A stretch of DNA of 64,000 nucleotides from AWTP1-13 sp963832445 (GTDB lineage: Bacteria > Pseudomonadota > Alphaproteobacteria > Rhizobiales > Hyphomicrobiaceae), in contig CAWHUM010000015.1 in NCBI GenBank assembly GCA_963832445.1, positions 124,001 through 188,000 of the forward strand, given 5' to 3'. Positions within the stretch are counted from its first letter, which is position 1. The number at the start of each line of letters is the position of its first letter. A program made the position numbers and the translations under genes. This document shows, piece by piece, positions 1-8,391 of this stretch. Under the pieces are notes generated by a model. That model ran no database searches. It saw only the letters and a list, made by a program, of their open reading frames with translations, and was not told the origin of the DNA.

Positions 1-719
1 GTGCCTTCGCCAAATCGCCGCTTGGCGCCGTTCTCGAGTTTCAGTCCGGCCAGGAACCAGCCTTGCGTTCCGTTCTCCAGCGCCACGATCGGATTGGGCA
101 CGCCGAAGTCGATCAGCGTCTGCGCGCCGATGATCGAGCGCGTGCGTCCGGCGCAATTGACGACGATCTTGGTTCGCGGATTGGGCACCAGCTCGCCGAT
201 GCGCAGTGCCAGCTCGCCGTTGGGGCAGCAGATGCCGCCCGGAATGCTCATCTTCTGGAATTCGGCGGTCGTGCGGCCATCCACGATCACCATGTCTTCG
301 CCGGCCTCGCGCATCGCCTGCAGCTGCTGCGCCGTGACGCGCGGCGTGTGGCGGGCGAGCTCGACCAGCTCACCGAAGGCCTTGCTCGGCACGTTGACGC
401 CGGCATAGAGCGTGTAGCCCGCGGCTTGCCACGCCCCGATGCCGCCCGCCAGCACATGCACGTTGCCATAGCCGAGGGCTGCGGCACGGGCGGCCGCGTG
501 GCCGGCAACGCCGTCGCCCTCGTCGCACAGCACCAATCGCGTGCTGGGCCTTGGTACCAGGGCCGGCAGGCCAAGCTCGAAGCGGCTGTAGGGCAGCGGC
601 ACCGCGAAGAACAGGTGCGCCTCGCCGTAGCGCCCATGCTCGCGCACGTCCAGCAGGGCAATCTCGCCCCCGCCGGACAACCATGCTTTGAGAGTCTTCG
701 CATCGATGCGGGTTGGCAT
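1..719 (-). CDS. Rhodanese-related sulfurtransferase, multidomain (3' end outside window)
   Basis: The reading frame starts at the ATG at 719 and stays open to the window edge, giving 239 visible residues. Two rhodanese-like domains can be seen. The first spans about residues 1-105, with a cysteine loop CDEGDG at 65-70. The second spans about 120-239, with active-site loop CAGRTRS at 189-195. Rhodanese domains move sulfane sulfur through a cysteine persulfide. Proteins with several tandem domains usually run to 500 residues or more, so at least half is probably missing. A LysR gene and a TauE-type exporter lie just upstream, which fits a sulfur-related neighbourhood, although a direct link is inference. 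The substrate cannot be told from the sequence. Confidence 0.85.
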   Translation of the reverse strand, partial: MPTRIDAKTLKAWLSGGGEIALLDVREHGRYGEAHLFFAVPLPYSRFELGLPALVPRPSTRLVLCDEGDGVAGHAAARAAALGYGNVHVLAGGIGAWQAAGYTLYAGVNVPSKAFGELVELARHTPRVTAQQLQAMREAGEDMVIVDGRTTAEFQKMSIPGGICCPNGELALRIGELVPNPRTKIVVNCAGRTRSIIGAQTLIDFGVPNPIVALENGTQGWFLAGLKLENGAKRRFGEG

Positions 720-997
720 GGTTTGCACCTCAGCTCCTTCGCTTCTTGTCGCGCAGATCGACCGGCGAGTCGCGATAGATGCCGGCACGCACCGCCGCAT
801 CCCATTCAGCTCCGGCAGTTCTTGTACACACTCGTCATTACTCGCTCGGCTGTTGGGCTGAACTTGCATCGCATGCGCCCGTTGCCGAAGTTATAACGGA
901 AATGTTGTGATCGGTCGGAGTCTTGCTGAATCGGACCCACTGGGTGAGTAGCAGACGCGTCCAGGCCAAACCAATTGCGTGGTGTCACTGCCTGGCC

Positions 998-1900
998 TCA
1001 GAACGCAGCCATCTGACGAAGGCATCGACCTCGGGCTTGGGCGAAGAAGCCGGCGAGCGTACTAGGTAGCAACTGCGCGACTCGGCCACCGAGCTGGAAA
1101 ACGGCGCTACGAGCAGCTTGTCCCGCATCAGAATCCGCCACCAGGGTGTCGATTCCGAGAGCTACTCCTTGCCCTTGAAGAGCGGCTTGGATCGTCTGCT
1201 CGTACTGATTGAAATGCAGCGAGCCCTTCGGGCGAAGGTTCGAGACATTGGCGGCCGCGAGCCAGGCGTCCCAGTCCACGTATGCCCTGCGCTCGGCCGA
1301 TATGCTGGCGTGAAGGAGGATGTGGTTCTCCAGGTCCCTCGGTGTCCGCAGGGGCGCACGCGCATCTTGCGGGAGCGTCGGCGCACAGACAGGCAGTGTC
1401 GTGTGCGTGAACAGCCTGATGGCGCCCGTCGGCGCGACCGAAGGCACGCAGAACCTGACGGCCAGATCCAGACGGCATTGCTCGAGGTTGACGACCTCCG
1501 CCGATGCCGAGATGCGCACGTCGATGCCGGGGTGCAGGATCGCGAAGCGCTTCAGGCGGGGGATGAGCCATAGCGAGGCAAAGCCTGAACTCGTGGCAAC
1601 CGAGACCTGTGCAGGGGCGGCGCGGACATGCAAGCGGTGGGCGGCGCGGTCGAGTTGGTCGACCAGCTCATGCACGGTCTGATAGAGCCGGTGGCCTTCC
1701 GCGGTGAGCACAAGACATCGTGAGCGACGCTCGAACAGGACGTGGCCCAGGTGGGCCTCGAGCGCTTTGACCTGCTTGCTGACTGCCGATTGGGACAGCG
1801 CCAACTCCTCCGCCGCTCGCGTGAAGCTGAGATGGCGAGCGGCGGCCTCGAAACCGGTCAGCAGGCCCAGTGGCGGCAGTCTGCACTTTCGAACGGGCAT
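998..1900 (-). CDS. LysR-family transcriptional regulator
   Basis: This 300-residue protein has the standard LysR length. A winged helix-turn-helix occupies about residues 10-70, with the recognition region around FTRAAEELALSQSAVSKQVK at its core, and an effector-binding domain follows. The N-terminal pattern (PPLGLLTGFEAAARHLSF) resembles the GcvA-like subgroup. The gene is divergent from the TauE-type exporter 74 bp away. LysR proteins typically control the divergent neighbour and themselves, so the exporter is the likeliest target (inference). A short palindrome lies between the two genes. The effector is unknown. Confidence 0.9.
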   Translation of the reverse strand: MPVRKCRLPPLGLLTGFEAAARHLSFTRAAEELALSQSAVSKQVKALEAHLGHVLFERRSRCLVLTAEGHRLYQTVHELVDQLDRAAHRLHVRAAPAQVSVATSSGFASLWLIPRLKRFAILHPGIDVRISASAEVVNLEQCRLDLAVRFCVPSVAPTGAIRLFTHTTLPVCAPTLPQDARAPLRTPRDLENHILLHASISAERRAYVDWDAWLAAANVSNLRPKGSLHFNQYEQTIQAALQGQGVALGIDTLVADSDAGQAARSAVFQLGGRVAQLLPSTLAGFFAQARGRCLRQMAAF

Positions 1901-1924
1901 TCCAGTTTCTCGTGCGTCGCCTGA

Positions 1925-1937
1925 AAAGGATTCCTTT
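1925..1937. promoter_or_regulatory. Perfect 13-bp palindrome between the lysR and exporter genes
   Basis: The arms AAAGGA and TCCTTT surround a single T in the 74-bp divergent intergenic region. This is where a LysR operator is expected, but the site lacks the clear T-N11-A form, so assigning it to this regulator is a guess. Such a short palindrome can also arise by chance. Confidence 0.3.
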
Positions 1938-1973
1938 GTGCAAGGCGCAGGAGCACCGTAGGTCTTCGGCGGA

Positions 1974-2723
1974 ATGTCTTTGAAAGATCCGTCGCCAACG
2001 CCGCCAATGGACCCATCCTACGCCATACTCGCACCGGTCGCGCTTGCGGCGGGGTTCATCCGCGGCTTTGCAGGTTTTGGCGGGCCGCTGGTGATGCTGC
2101 CGATCCTCAATCAGTTTCTTGTGCCGGCCGCTTCCATGTGGGTCATGATGTGGGTCGACCTTCTGGTAAATGTGCGCTTGCTCCCCGAAGCGCGAGAGCA
2201 TGCATCCCGGTCCGTGCTGGTACCCCTCACGCTCGGCACCTTAGCGACGATGCCGATCGGCGTGAAGCTCATGGCTGACAGCGATCCTGCAATCATGAAG
2301 CGCGTGATCGGCGCGGCGATCTTGGTGGCGGCACTTCTGCTGCTCTTGGGCTGGCGATACGCCGGGAGACCGCGAGGCGTTATGTGGATCGCAGCGGGAA
2401 TGCTGTCAGGTCTCGTTATGGGGGCGACATCGCTTGCGGTCACGGTTGCCTTGTTCCTTTCGGCCGACCGGCAAAGTGCGGCTCAAGCCCGCGCCAACTT
2501 CATTGTTTGGGTGTTTGTCGCCACCATCGCGCTTCTCGTCTTGCTCGTGGCCCAGGGCGCCCTGCGCCCGGGCTATGTGCGAACGATCGGCGTTCTCGCA
2601 CCCCTCTATCTACTAGGTACGATCGCCGGAGCGCAATTGCAGGGCCGGGCGCCGGAGCCCTTGGTCCGGCGCCTTGTCCTGCTCTTGGCCGCAATCATTG
2701 GAGGCGCAGGAGCTGTCCTTTGA
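1974..2723 (+). CDS. TauE/SafE-family membrane transporter (sulfite exporter-like)
   Basis: This 249-residue hydrophobic protein has several membrane segments and the N-terminal glycine-rich pattern GFIRGFAGFGGPLVMLP typical of TauE/SafE proteins (about 250 residues). The family exports sulfite, sulfoacetate or other small organic anions across the inner membrane. An in-frame ATG at 2007 would remove 11 polar residues and may be the true start, since the hydrophobic part begins soon after it. It is divergent from a LysR gene and near a rhodanese gene, so a role with sulfur oxyanions is plausible but not shown. Confidence 0.82.
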   Translation: MSLKDPSPTPPMDPSYAILAPVALAAGFIRGFAGFGGPLVMLPILNQFLVPAASMWVMMWVDLLVNVRLLPEAREHASRSVLVPLTLGTLATMPIGVKLMADSDPAIMKRVIGAAILVAALLLLLGWRYAGRPRGVMWIAAGMLSGLVMGATSLAVTVALFLSADRQSAAQARANFIVWVFVATIALLVLLVAQGALRPGYVRTIGVLAPLYLLGTIAGAQLQGRAPEPLVRRLVLLLAAIIGGAGAVL

Positions 2724-2860
2724 GAGGCGACGCTCCCGATTTTCCGCTGCCCTTTGTCGAAGGCGGACACGCGGAGAAGGTGCGGCAGGGAAGGCGGAGC
2801 TCGGCACGCCCGCCCCATTCGAGAGCAACGTCGAGCCGTTCGTTCTCGGGGGGCGCGGGC

Positions 2861-4474
2861 CTAGCCCCGCCGCTTCTGCGCGCGCAGGTCGATGATGCCG
2901 GGGCGGCGGCGGGGGTCTTCGCCGGGGGCGAAGATCTGGGTCTTCTGCACCTTCTGCGTGCCCGTGGTGGGTAGCTTCTCCAGGAACAGTACCCAGCCCG
3001 GCGCCTTGAAGTAGGCGAGCTTGGCGTTGCACTGCTCGAACAGAGCTTGCGCCAGCGCCACGTCCGGCTTGGTTTCCGGCATCGGCACGATACAGGCCAG
3101 CACCTCCTCCTCGCGCAGCTCGTCGGGAGCGGCCAGCACGGCGACCTGCGCCACGGCGTCGTGCGCCTGCAGCACCGCCTCGATCTCGGCGGCGGCGATG
3201 TTCTCGCCCGCGCGGCGGATGATGTGCTTCTTGCGGTCGACGAAGAACAGCATGCCCGAGGCGTCCTGGCGCACCACATCGCCGGTGTGGAACCAGCCGC
3301 CGCGCCAGGCTTCCTCCGTCGCCTTCTCGTTCTTGAGGTAGCCCGAGAAGAAGCCGTGCCGCGGCTGCTCCGCCGAGTGGCGCACGACGAGCTCGCCTGG
3401 TGTGCCCGCGGCCACGTCGCGGTCCTGATCGTCCACCACGCGCGCCTCGAAGCCCGCGAACGGTCGCCCGAACGCGCGCGTGCCGACCATGCGCGGCTCG
3501 CGGCTGTCGCCCATGATGCGGCCGGTCTCGGTCATGCCCCACACCTCGATCATGGGGAAGCCGAAGCGCTCCTCGAAAACCCTATGCAGCTGCGGCTCGA
3601 TGCCGGCGCCGATGCCGAAGCGCACCTTGTGGTTGCGGTCGGCGGGGCCGGGCGGCTGGTTCAGCAGCATGGGGGCGACGATGCCGAGGTAATGGATGAT
3701 GGTGGCGCCGTAGGCCGACACCTCGTGCCACCAGCGCGTGGGCGAGAAGCGCTCGGGTAGGATCAGCGTGTTGGCGGTCTGGATCGCCGCCGTGGACATG
3801 ATGTTGAGGTGGTTGATGTGGAAGAGCGGCAGCGGATTGTAGAACCGCTCTTGGGCTCGCCGGATGTCGATCAGCCCGCCGCGGCTGCGGTAGGTCTCGC
3901 CTGCGTTGAGCGTGTAGAAGTTCGACAGCAGGCAGCCCTTGGGCCGGCCGGTGGTGCCCGAGGTGTAGAGCAGAGAGCACTCGGTCTCGAGGCCGGGCGG
4001 ACCGGAGCGCGGCGCGGGACCCGATGGCGGCGGCAGCCCGGCCGGCATGGCATGCGCATCCACCACTGGGAGCGGCTTGGCGCGCGCGCCGGCAGCTTTG
4101 GTGACGTCGGCGAGGCGATGCGGCAGCACCACGGCCAGCTCCACCTCGCTGTGGTCGAGGAGGTAGGCGACCTCGTCGTGGCGGTAGTCCGGGTTGATCG
4201 GCACGATGCCACAGCCGATCGCGTTGAGCGCCAGATAATGGAAGAAGAACTCGGGCCGATTCTCGAGCAGGATCGAGACGCGATGCCCGTGGCCATAGCC
4301 CGAGCGCGCGTAGAGCTCGCGCAGCCGCTCCACCTCGGCAAGCGCGGCGCCGTAGCTCACCTCGAAGCCATCGGGCGACCAGTCGCGGTCGGCGCGCGCC
4401 GGCACGATGAGGAAGGGGTGATCGGGGTGCGCTTCAGCCGTTGCGGCGAAGGTCTCGAAAACCGTATTGGGCAT
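2861..4474 (-). CDS. AMP-dependent acyl-CoA synthetase/ligase
   Basis: This 537-residue ANL-superfamily enzyme activates a carboxylic acid as an acyl-adenylate and transfers it to coenzyme A. The phosphate-binding motif LLYTSGTTGRPKGCLLS lies near residues 168-184. The A5-type motif EVWGMTETGR, the A7-type motif GWFHTGDVV and the hinge region DRKKHIIRRAGENIAAAEIE follow in the right order. The frame is intact and of family-typical length. It resembles crotonobetaine/carnitine-CoA ligase-like (CaiC-type) proteins, but the acid cannot be read from sequence. It stands alone on this strand and converges with the exporter gene. Confidence 0.9.
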   Translation of the reverse strand: MPNTVFETFAATAEAHPDHPFLIVPARADRDWSPDGFEVSYGAALAEVERLRELYARSGYGHGHRVSILLENRPEFFFHYLALNAIGCGIVPINPDYRHDEVAYLLDHSEVELAVVLPHRLADVTKAAGARAKPLPVVDAHAMPAGLPPPSGPAPRSGPPGLETECSLLYTSGTTGRPKGCLLSNFYTLNAGETYRSRGGLIDIRRAQERFYNPLPLFHINHLNIMSTAAIQTANTLILPERFSPTRWWHEVSAYGATIIHYLGIVAPMLLNQPPGPADRNHKVRFGIGAGIEPQLHRVFEERFGFPMIEVWGMTETGRIMGDSREPRMVGTRAFGRPFAGFEARVVDDQDRDVAAGTPGELVVRHSAEQPRHGFFSGYLKNEKATEEAWRGGWFHTGDVVRQDASGMLFFVDRKKHIIRRAGENIAAAEIEAVLQAHDAVAQVAVLAAPDELREEEVLACIVPMPETKPDVALAQALFEQCNAKLAYFKAPGWVLFLEKLPTTGTQKVQKTQIFAPGEDPRRRPGIIDLRAQKRRG

Positions 4475-4555
4475 TGGGCGCCAGATCCTCCCCCGTGTGC
4501 AGCCTTTTTTGCCTGACGCTAGCCCATGCCTGGGCGCGGCGCGAGGGTCGATCCC

Positions 4556-4591
4556 TTATGCGCCGCTTATGCCCTTTATGCGCCGCTTATG
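4556..4591. repeat. 16-bp direct repeat upstream of a small-gene operon
   Basis: The 16-mer TTATGCGCCGCTTATG occurs at 4556-4571 and again at 4576-4591, so the two copies are in register at a 20-bp period. It sits about 80 bp upstream of the first of three small genes and downstream of the divergent ligase start. Tandem copies two helical turns apart could be a protein-binding array or a small slippage duplication. Confidence 0.55.
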
Positions 4592-4672
4592 AACTAGCCA
4601 CGCCGGCCGTCTCGAATCTTTATGCATTCTTGGGCATCTCAATGACATCGGTCTCACAAGGAGGATCGTGTC

Positions 4673-4933
4673 ATGTCGTCCCTGAGCCTGCGCGCCGGCC
4701 TCGACTTCCCAAGTCGGCTGCCGACGGCAACCGCGCCCTACTTCCTGCTCGGCCTCAACGCGGCCGGCCTGTGGGTCATTCGCGAGACCGGCGGCCGGGT
4801 GGCCGGCCTGTTCGCAACGCGCAAGGCGGCCATCAAGTATGCGCGCCAAGAGACCCCGGGCGGCAACTTCACCATCCTGCATCAACCCCAGGGGCTGGAG
4901 CTGGGCGACAGCAGCACCACCAAGGCGGCCTAG
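4673..4933 (+). CDS. Small hypothetical protein (86 aa), first of three small genes
   Basis: The start is supported by a strong Shine-Dalgarno sequence (AAGGAGG) just upstream of the ATG. The 86-residue product is soluble, with no signal peptide or membrane segment. The central stretch has an alternating hydrophobic pattern (YFLLGLNAAGLWVIRETGG) followed by a basic helix-like segment (ATRKAAIKYARQET), which suggests a small alpha/beta fold. I do not recognise a family. The next gene begins two bases after its stop, so the genes are probably cotranscribed. Confidence 0.7.
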   Translation: MSSLSLRAGLDFPSRLPTATAPYFLLGLNAAGLWVIRETGGRVAGLFATRKAAIKYARQETPGGNFTILHQPQGLELGDSSTTKAA

Positions 4934-4935
4934 CC

Positions 4936-5193
4936 ATGCGCCTCGACATCTACGGTGAATTCGTGGTGGGCGTGGTGCGGCCCAACGGCGGCCTCTGCAA
5001 GGGCCGGCCGATCGCCTACATCGAGGAGCGGGACCGCTGCTGCCCGGCCGACCTCCTCATCCCCGACGAGCTCGACGGACGCGCGCTGGAAGATTTCGTC
5101 GCCAGCAGGTTCTCGGCCTTCGCCCGGCCGGGATGCGAGATCCGCCGCATCGACGATGAGGGCGCTCCGCCCGCTCGGCGGCACGTTGGGTAA
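4936..5193 (+). CDS. Small hypothetical protein (85 aa)
   Basis: It starts two bases after the stop of the preceding small gene, which argues for an operon. The product is acidic and soluble, and opens with the beta-rich stretch MRLDIYGEFVVGVVRP. It contains three cysteines, two of them adjacent (RCCPAD), and ends in a basic tail. No family is recognised. The longer frame opening upstream at 4441 overlaps the preceding gene and has no ribosome-binding site, so I chose the ATG at 4936. Confidence 0.65.
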   Translation: MRLDIYGEFVVGVVRPNGGLCKGRPIAYIEERDRCCPADLLIPDELDGRALEDFVASRFSAFARPGCEIRRIDDEGAPPARRHVG

Positions 5194-5197
5194 GCAC

Positions 5198-5326
5198 ATG
5201 CCGGATCGCGACGACATCGACCGGGGCGGTCACTATCCCATCCCATTCCCGGTCGGCAGCTGGCTGGTGCCGGGGTTCTGGCTGGTGGTGCTGATCCTCG
5301 TCTTGCTGCTCATGCTGGCGGGCTGA
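5198..5326 (+). CDS. Single-pass small membrane protein (42 aa)
   Basis: The gene starts four bases after the previous stop. The 42-residue product has a polar N-terminal half with an acidic start (MPDRDDIDRGG), followed by one strongly hydrophobic C-terminal segment ending LLLMLAG, so it is probably anchored in the inner membrane. It is too short to assign to a family. Tight spacing with the two upstream genes is the main support for its being real. Confidence 0.55.
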   Translation: MPDRDDIDRGGHYPIPFPVGSWLVPGFWLVVLILVLLLMLAG

Positions 5327-5350
5327 CCGGGGGGCGCCCGCCGCTCCCTC

Positions 5351-5396
5351 CCCCCGCGCTGCGCCGGCTTCGCGACGCATTCGGTCAGCGCGGGGG
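5351..5396. terminator. GC-rich hairpin between convergent genes
   Basis: The 11-bp arms CCCCCGCGCTG (5351-5361) and CAGCGCGGGGG (5386-5396) are perfect complements. They lie between the stop of the small membrane protein and the stop of the convergent SDR gene. There is no T-run, so it may be a bidirectional transcription or RNA-stability element rather than a textbook intrinsic terminator. Confidence 0.4.
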
Positions 5397-5427
5397 AGAG
5401 GGCCAGGCTTGGCGGCGGCAGTCTGCC

Positions 5428-6237
5428 TCAGTCCTCGCGGCGGAAGCGAGCGGCGCCGGCGTTGATGATGGGTCGCGTGACGGCCTCGGGCAGCAGCTTG
5501 AGGGCCAGGCGCCGCACCTTGTTGCGCAGGCCCGTGACCAGGATCACCTGGCCCCTTTCATTGGCGGCGAGCGCTTGGGCGACCACCTCGGGCGGGTGGG
5601 CGCCGAAGCGGCGCGGTGACTTGGCCAGCAGGTCCGTCATGCCGCTCGCGGCGTGGAATTCGGTGTGGGTGAAGCCCGGGCAGAAGGCCGTCACCTTGAT
5701 GCCGCGGGCGCGCACCTCGCAGTCGAGCGACTGCGAGAACTTGAGGACGAAGCTCTTGGACGCGGGATAGAGCGTGTGCCCGGCGATGCCCGGCGCGAAG
5801 CCCGCCACCGACCCCACGTTGATGATGCGGCCCCAGCCTTGCGCCAACATGTGCGGCAGGGCCGCGTGCGTGAAGCTGCACACGGCATAGACCAGCGTCA
5901 TGATCATGTCGCTCTCGCGCTGCCAACTGGCCTTGGCGAAGGTGAGGGGAATCGTGAAGCCGGCGTTGTTGACGAGAATGTCGACCCCGCGGCCGCGCGC
6001 GGCGAGCGCGTCCCAGACTTGGGCGTGGGCGTTGGGCTGCGCCAGGTCGACCCGGATAGGATAGGCCTCGATGCCGTGCTGGGCGGTCAGCTCCCGCGCC
6101 AGCGCCTCGAGCCGCTCCAGCCGGCGGGCCACCAGCACCACGTCATTGCCAGCGGCGGCGAGCTGGCGCGCGAACTCGGCGCCGATCCCGGCCGAGGCGC
6201 CTGTGACGAGGGCGAGCCTGCGTCGTGTGCTGCTCAT
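5428..6237 (-). CDS. Short-chain dehydrogenase/reductase (SDR family)
   Basis: This 269-residue classical SDR begins with the NAD(P)-binding motif TGASAGIG near residues 13-20, followed by the structural motif NNAG near residues 91-94. The catalytic Ser lies in NVGSVAG and the YPASK motif supplies Tyr and Lys. An arginine pair follows the first beta strands (LVARRLERLEAL), which favours NADP(H). SDRs reduce carbonyls or oxidise alcohols on varied substrates, and the target here is unknown. An amidohydrolase gene lies upstream on the same strand, separated by a repeat-rich spacer. Confidence 0.9.
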   Translation of the reverse strand: MSSTRRRLALVTGASAGIGAEFARQLAAAGNDVVLVARRLERLEALARELTAQHGIEAYPIRVDLAQPNAHAQVWDALAARGRGVDILVNNAGFTIPLTFAKASWQRESDMIMTLVYAVCSFTHAALPHMLAQGWGRIINVGSVAGFAPGIAGHTLYPASKSFVLKFSQSLDCEVRARGIKVTAFCPGFTHTEFHAASGMTDLLAKSPRRFGAHPPEVVAQALAANERGQVILVTGLRNKVRRLALKLLPEAVTRPIINAGAARFRRED

Positions 6238-6260
6238 CGGTTCCTAGGACGCCCCTGCTT

Positions 6261-6371
6261 TCATGCCGGAACTTCGCGAAGCGAAGCGTCCGGTACCAAG
6301 AACCGCAAAACGCGACGGAAGACTGGCACCCTGGGTACCGGGTCTCGGGCTACCGCCCTTGCCCGGCATGA
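6261..6371. repeat. REP/BIME-like inverted-repeat element
   Basis: The outer arms TCATGCCGG (6261-6269) and CCGGCATGA (6363-6371) are perfect complements, with further internal complementarity including two GGTACC sites. It fills the gap between the amidohydrolase stop and the SDR start. This layout is typical of dispersed extragenic palindromes. Its copy number in the genome cannot be seen here. Confidence 0.5.
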
Positions 6372-6382
6372 CAATACAGGGC

Positions 6383-7345
6383 TCATAAGCGCAGAAGGCG
6401 CCGGGCGTTGCCGGACAGCAGCTTGGCCTTGTCCTCATCGCTGAGCGGCACGGTGTCGATCCACTTGACTGCCGGCGTGTTGGCGACGAACGGCCAGTCG
6501 ACCGAGAACAGGATGCGGTCGATGCCCATCTCCATCACCGAGCACAGCAACGCCGGGTTGGAGAAGAAGCCGCTGGTGGTGATGTAGAAGTGGCCGCAGA
6601 AGACGTCGCGGAAGCTGAGCGACTTCTGGCCGGGCCGCGCCAGCGCGCTGTCGATGCGCCACACCATGAAGGGCAGCCCTTCGCCGAGATGTCCGAGGAT
6701 GATCTTGAGATTGGGATAGCGGTCGAAGATGCCGCTGAGCACCAGCCGGACGGCCTGAGTGGCGGTCTCCACCGTGAAGCCCCAGGCGGCGCGCAGGATC
6801 ATCGGATAGTCGGCCACGTAGTCCTTGTAGTAGGCGTCGACCACGCCGGCGTGCGGCACCGAGGGGTGCAGGTAGATCGGCACATCGAGGCGCGCCGCGC
6901 GCTCGAAGATCGGCCAGAAGCGCTTGTCGTCGAGGAATAGGCCGTTGGCGAGGCCGTGGATCATGCCGCCCTTGAAGCCGAGCTTGACGGTGCGCTCCAG
7001 CTCGTCGGCGGCCGCCGCCGGATCGCTGGTGGGCAGCGCCGCAAAGGCGGCGAAGCGCTTGGGGTGGACGGTGACGGCAGCATGCAGGCGGTCGTTGACC
7101 TGGCGGGTCAGCGCGACCGCGCCGTCGCCGGTGAGCTTCTGGGTGGCGGGCGCGCCGTGCGAGATCACCTGGATGTCGATGCCGGCCTCGTCCATCTCCT
7201 TGAGGCGCAGCTCGCCCATGTCGTAGAGGCGCCGAGCAAGCTCGGGGTCCTTGGTCGAGTCTGGCCCGGTGTAGTTCTCGGCCAGGGCCTTGTCCCAGTA
7301 GTGCTCCTCGAGCGTGATGACCTGGCACTTCGGCTTCTGCAGCAT
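6383..7345 (-). CDS. Amidohydrolase-family protein, ACMSD/gamma-resorcylate decarboxylase-like
   Basis: This 320-residue TIM-barrel protein has a short ExH motif near the N-terminus (ITLEEHYWD), and histidine motifs in YLHPSVPH and LGHLGEGLP. A late aspartate lies in ILFSVDWPF. This pattern is that of metal-dependent decarboxylases and hydrolases related to 2-amino-3-carboxymuconate semialdehyde decarboxylase and gamma-resorcylate decarboxylase. Such enzymes act non-oxidatively on aromatic or muconate acids. It is divergent from a carboxymuconolactone-decarboxylase-family gene 145 bp away, which suggests a shared ring-degradation task (inference). Confidence 0.85.
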   Translation of the reverse strand: MLQKPKCQVITLEEHYWDKALAENYTGPDSTKDPELARRLYDMGELRLKEMDEAGIDIQVISHGAPATQKLTGDGAVALTRQVNDRLHAAVTVHPKRFAAFAALPTSDPAAAADELERTVKLGFKGGMIHGLANGLFLDDKRFWPIFERAARLDVPIYLHPSVPHAGVVDAYYKDYVADYPMILRAAWGFTVETATQAVRLVLSGIFDRYPNLKIILGHLGEGLPFMVWRIDSALARPGQKSLSFRDVFCGHFYITTSGFFSNPALLCSVMEMGIDRILFSVDWPFVANTPAVKWIDTVPLSDEDKAKLLSGNARRLLRL

Positions 7346-7489
7346 GTGACGCTCCCTTGCCCCGGCTCGGCCCGGCTTTTCTTAGCAGGCCGCAGGCGAC
7401 CTGCCCACGGGGGCCGCTCATTGATCGCCGGTCGGCGATGCTGCAGTATGCTGCGGAAAATCGCCTGATCGCGAGCTCGGGAGGAAACA

Positions 7490-8149
7490 ATGAAAGCACC
7501 GCGCATCAGCTACGTGGACCCCTCCAGCATTGCCGATGCCGCCATGCTGGCCGAGCTCGACCGCTGCCGCCGCGAGGGCACGCCGCGTCCCGAGAGCCAG
7601 GCGGTGCGCGCGCACGTGCCAGCGGTGTTCTGGTCGTTCGCCAACGCCTGGCGCGACACCTTCAAGAACGGCGTCGCCGACCATGCGATCAAGGAGCTGT
7701 GCCGCATCTACGTGTCGCGTTCCGTCAAGTGCGAGTACTGCGGCAACCAGCGCTCGATGAAGGCCGCCGGCCAGGGGATCGTCGAGGACGATTACCTGGA
7801 CCTCCTCAACTTCGAGAAGTCGACCCGCTACAGCGACAAGCAGAAAGCGGCGCTCGCCTGGGCCGAAGCGATCACCTGGGACCTGCCCGCCGACGACGCG
7901 CTGTGGGCCCGGCTGCACGCGCATTTCAGCGAGCCGGAGCTGGTGGAGATCGGCTTCTTCATCGCACTGACCATGGGCCAGCAGCGCTGGCTCAGGACGC
8001 TCGACATCGAGCACCACCAGGTGCTGGCCGGGACGGACGCATCGATGGCGCCGGGCTTCGAGACCGCCGAGGCTCTGCAGCGCTCCAAGCAGGATGCGGC
8101 CTACTGGGCGGGGCAAGACGCCAGGCCGGCGAGAGACGCCGCGGAGTGA
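7490..8149 (+). CDS. Carboxymuconolactone decarboxylase / AhpD-like family protein
   Basis: This 219-residue protein carries a CxxC motif (CEYCGNQ, Cys81 and Cys84) followed by helical segments, as in the alpha-helical CMD/AhpD fold. Members are gamma-carboxymuconolactone decarboxylases or thiol-disulfide peroxidase partners. The CxxC points to the redox-active AhpD-like branch, but the substrate is unknown. A good Shine-Dalgarno sequence (GGGAGGAA) precedes the ATG. The gene shares a divergent intergenic region with the amidohydrolase gene. Confidence 0.82.
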   Translation: MKAPRISYVDPSSIADAAMLAELDRCRREGTPRPESQAVRAHVPAVFWSFANAWRDTFKNGVADHAIKELCRIYVSRSVKCEYCGNQRSMKAAGQGIVEDDYLDLLNFEKSTRYSDKQKAALAWAEAITWDLPADDALWARLHAHFSEPELVEIGFFIALTMGQQRWLRTLDIEHHQVLAGTDASMAPGFETAEALQRSKQDAAYWAGQDARPARDAAE

Positions 8150-8391
8150 TCGGGGCGGTAATCCAGCGTTGTTCTTGGCCCCGACACGGCGCTCCCCTCC
8201 CCACTATTGCGGACATCATCGGTGGCGCAAGCTGCAGGCGCTCGGTGACCCTCCCCCAGATTGGGGATGCGCCAGCGCAATTCCGGCACTCATCGCGGCC
8301 CGTTGAGGGTGGCTCAGCCTAAGCTGCCGCAATTGAACCAACCTGTGCTGGCTTGTGATCCCCGGGCACTGAAAATTCGAGGGAAGATCAC

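Noticed and set aside
806..988. 60-residue minus-strand frame between the rhodanese and LysR genes
   Set aside because: No ribosome-binding site or family features. The 278-bp gap is better seen as promoter DNA for the rhodanese gene.
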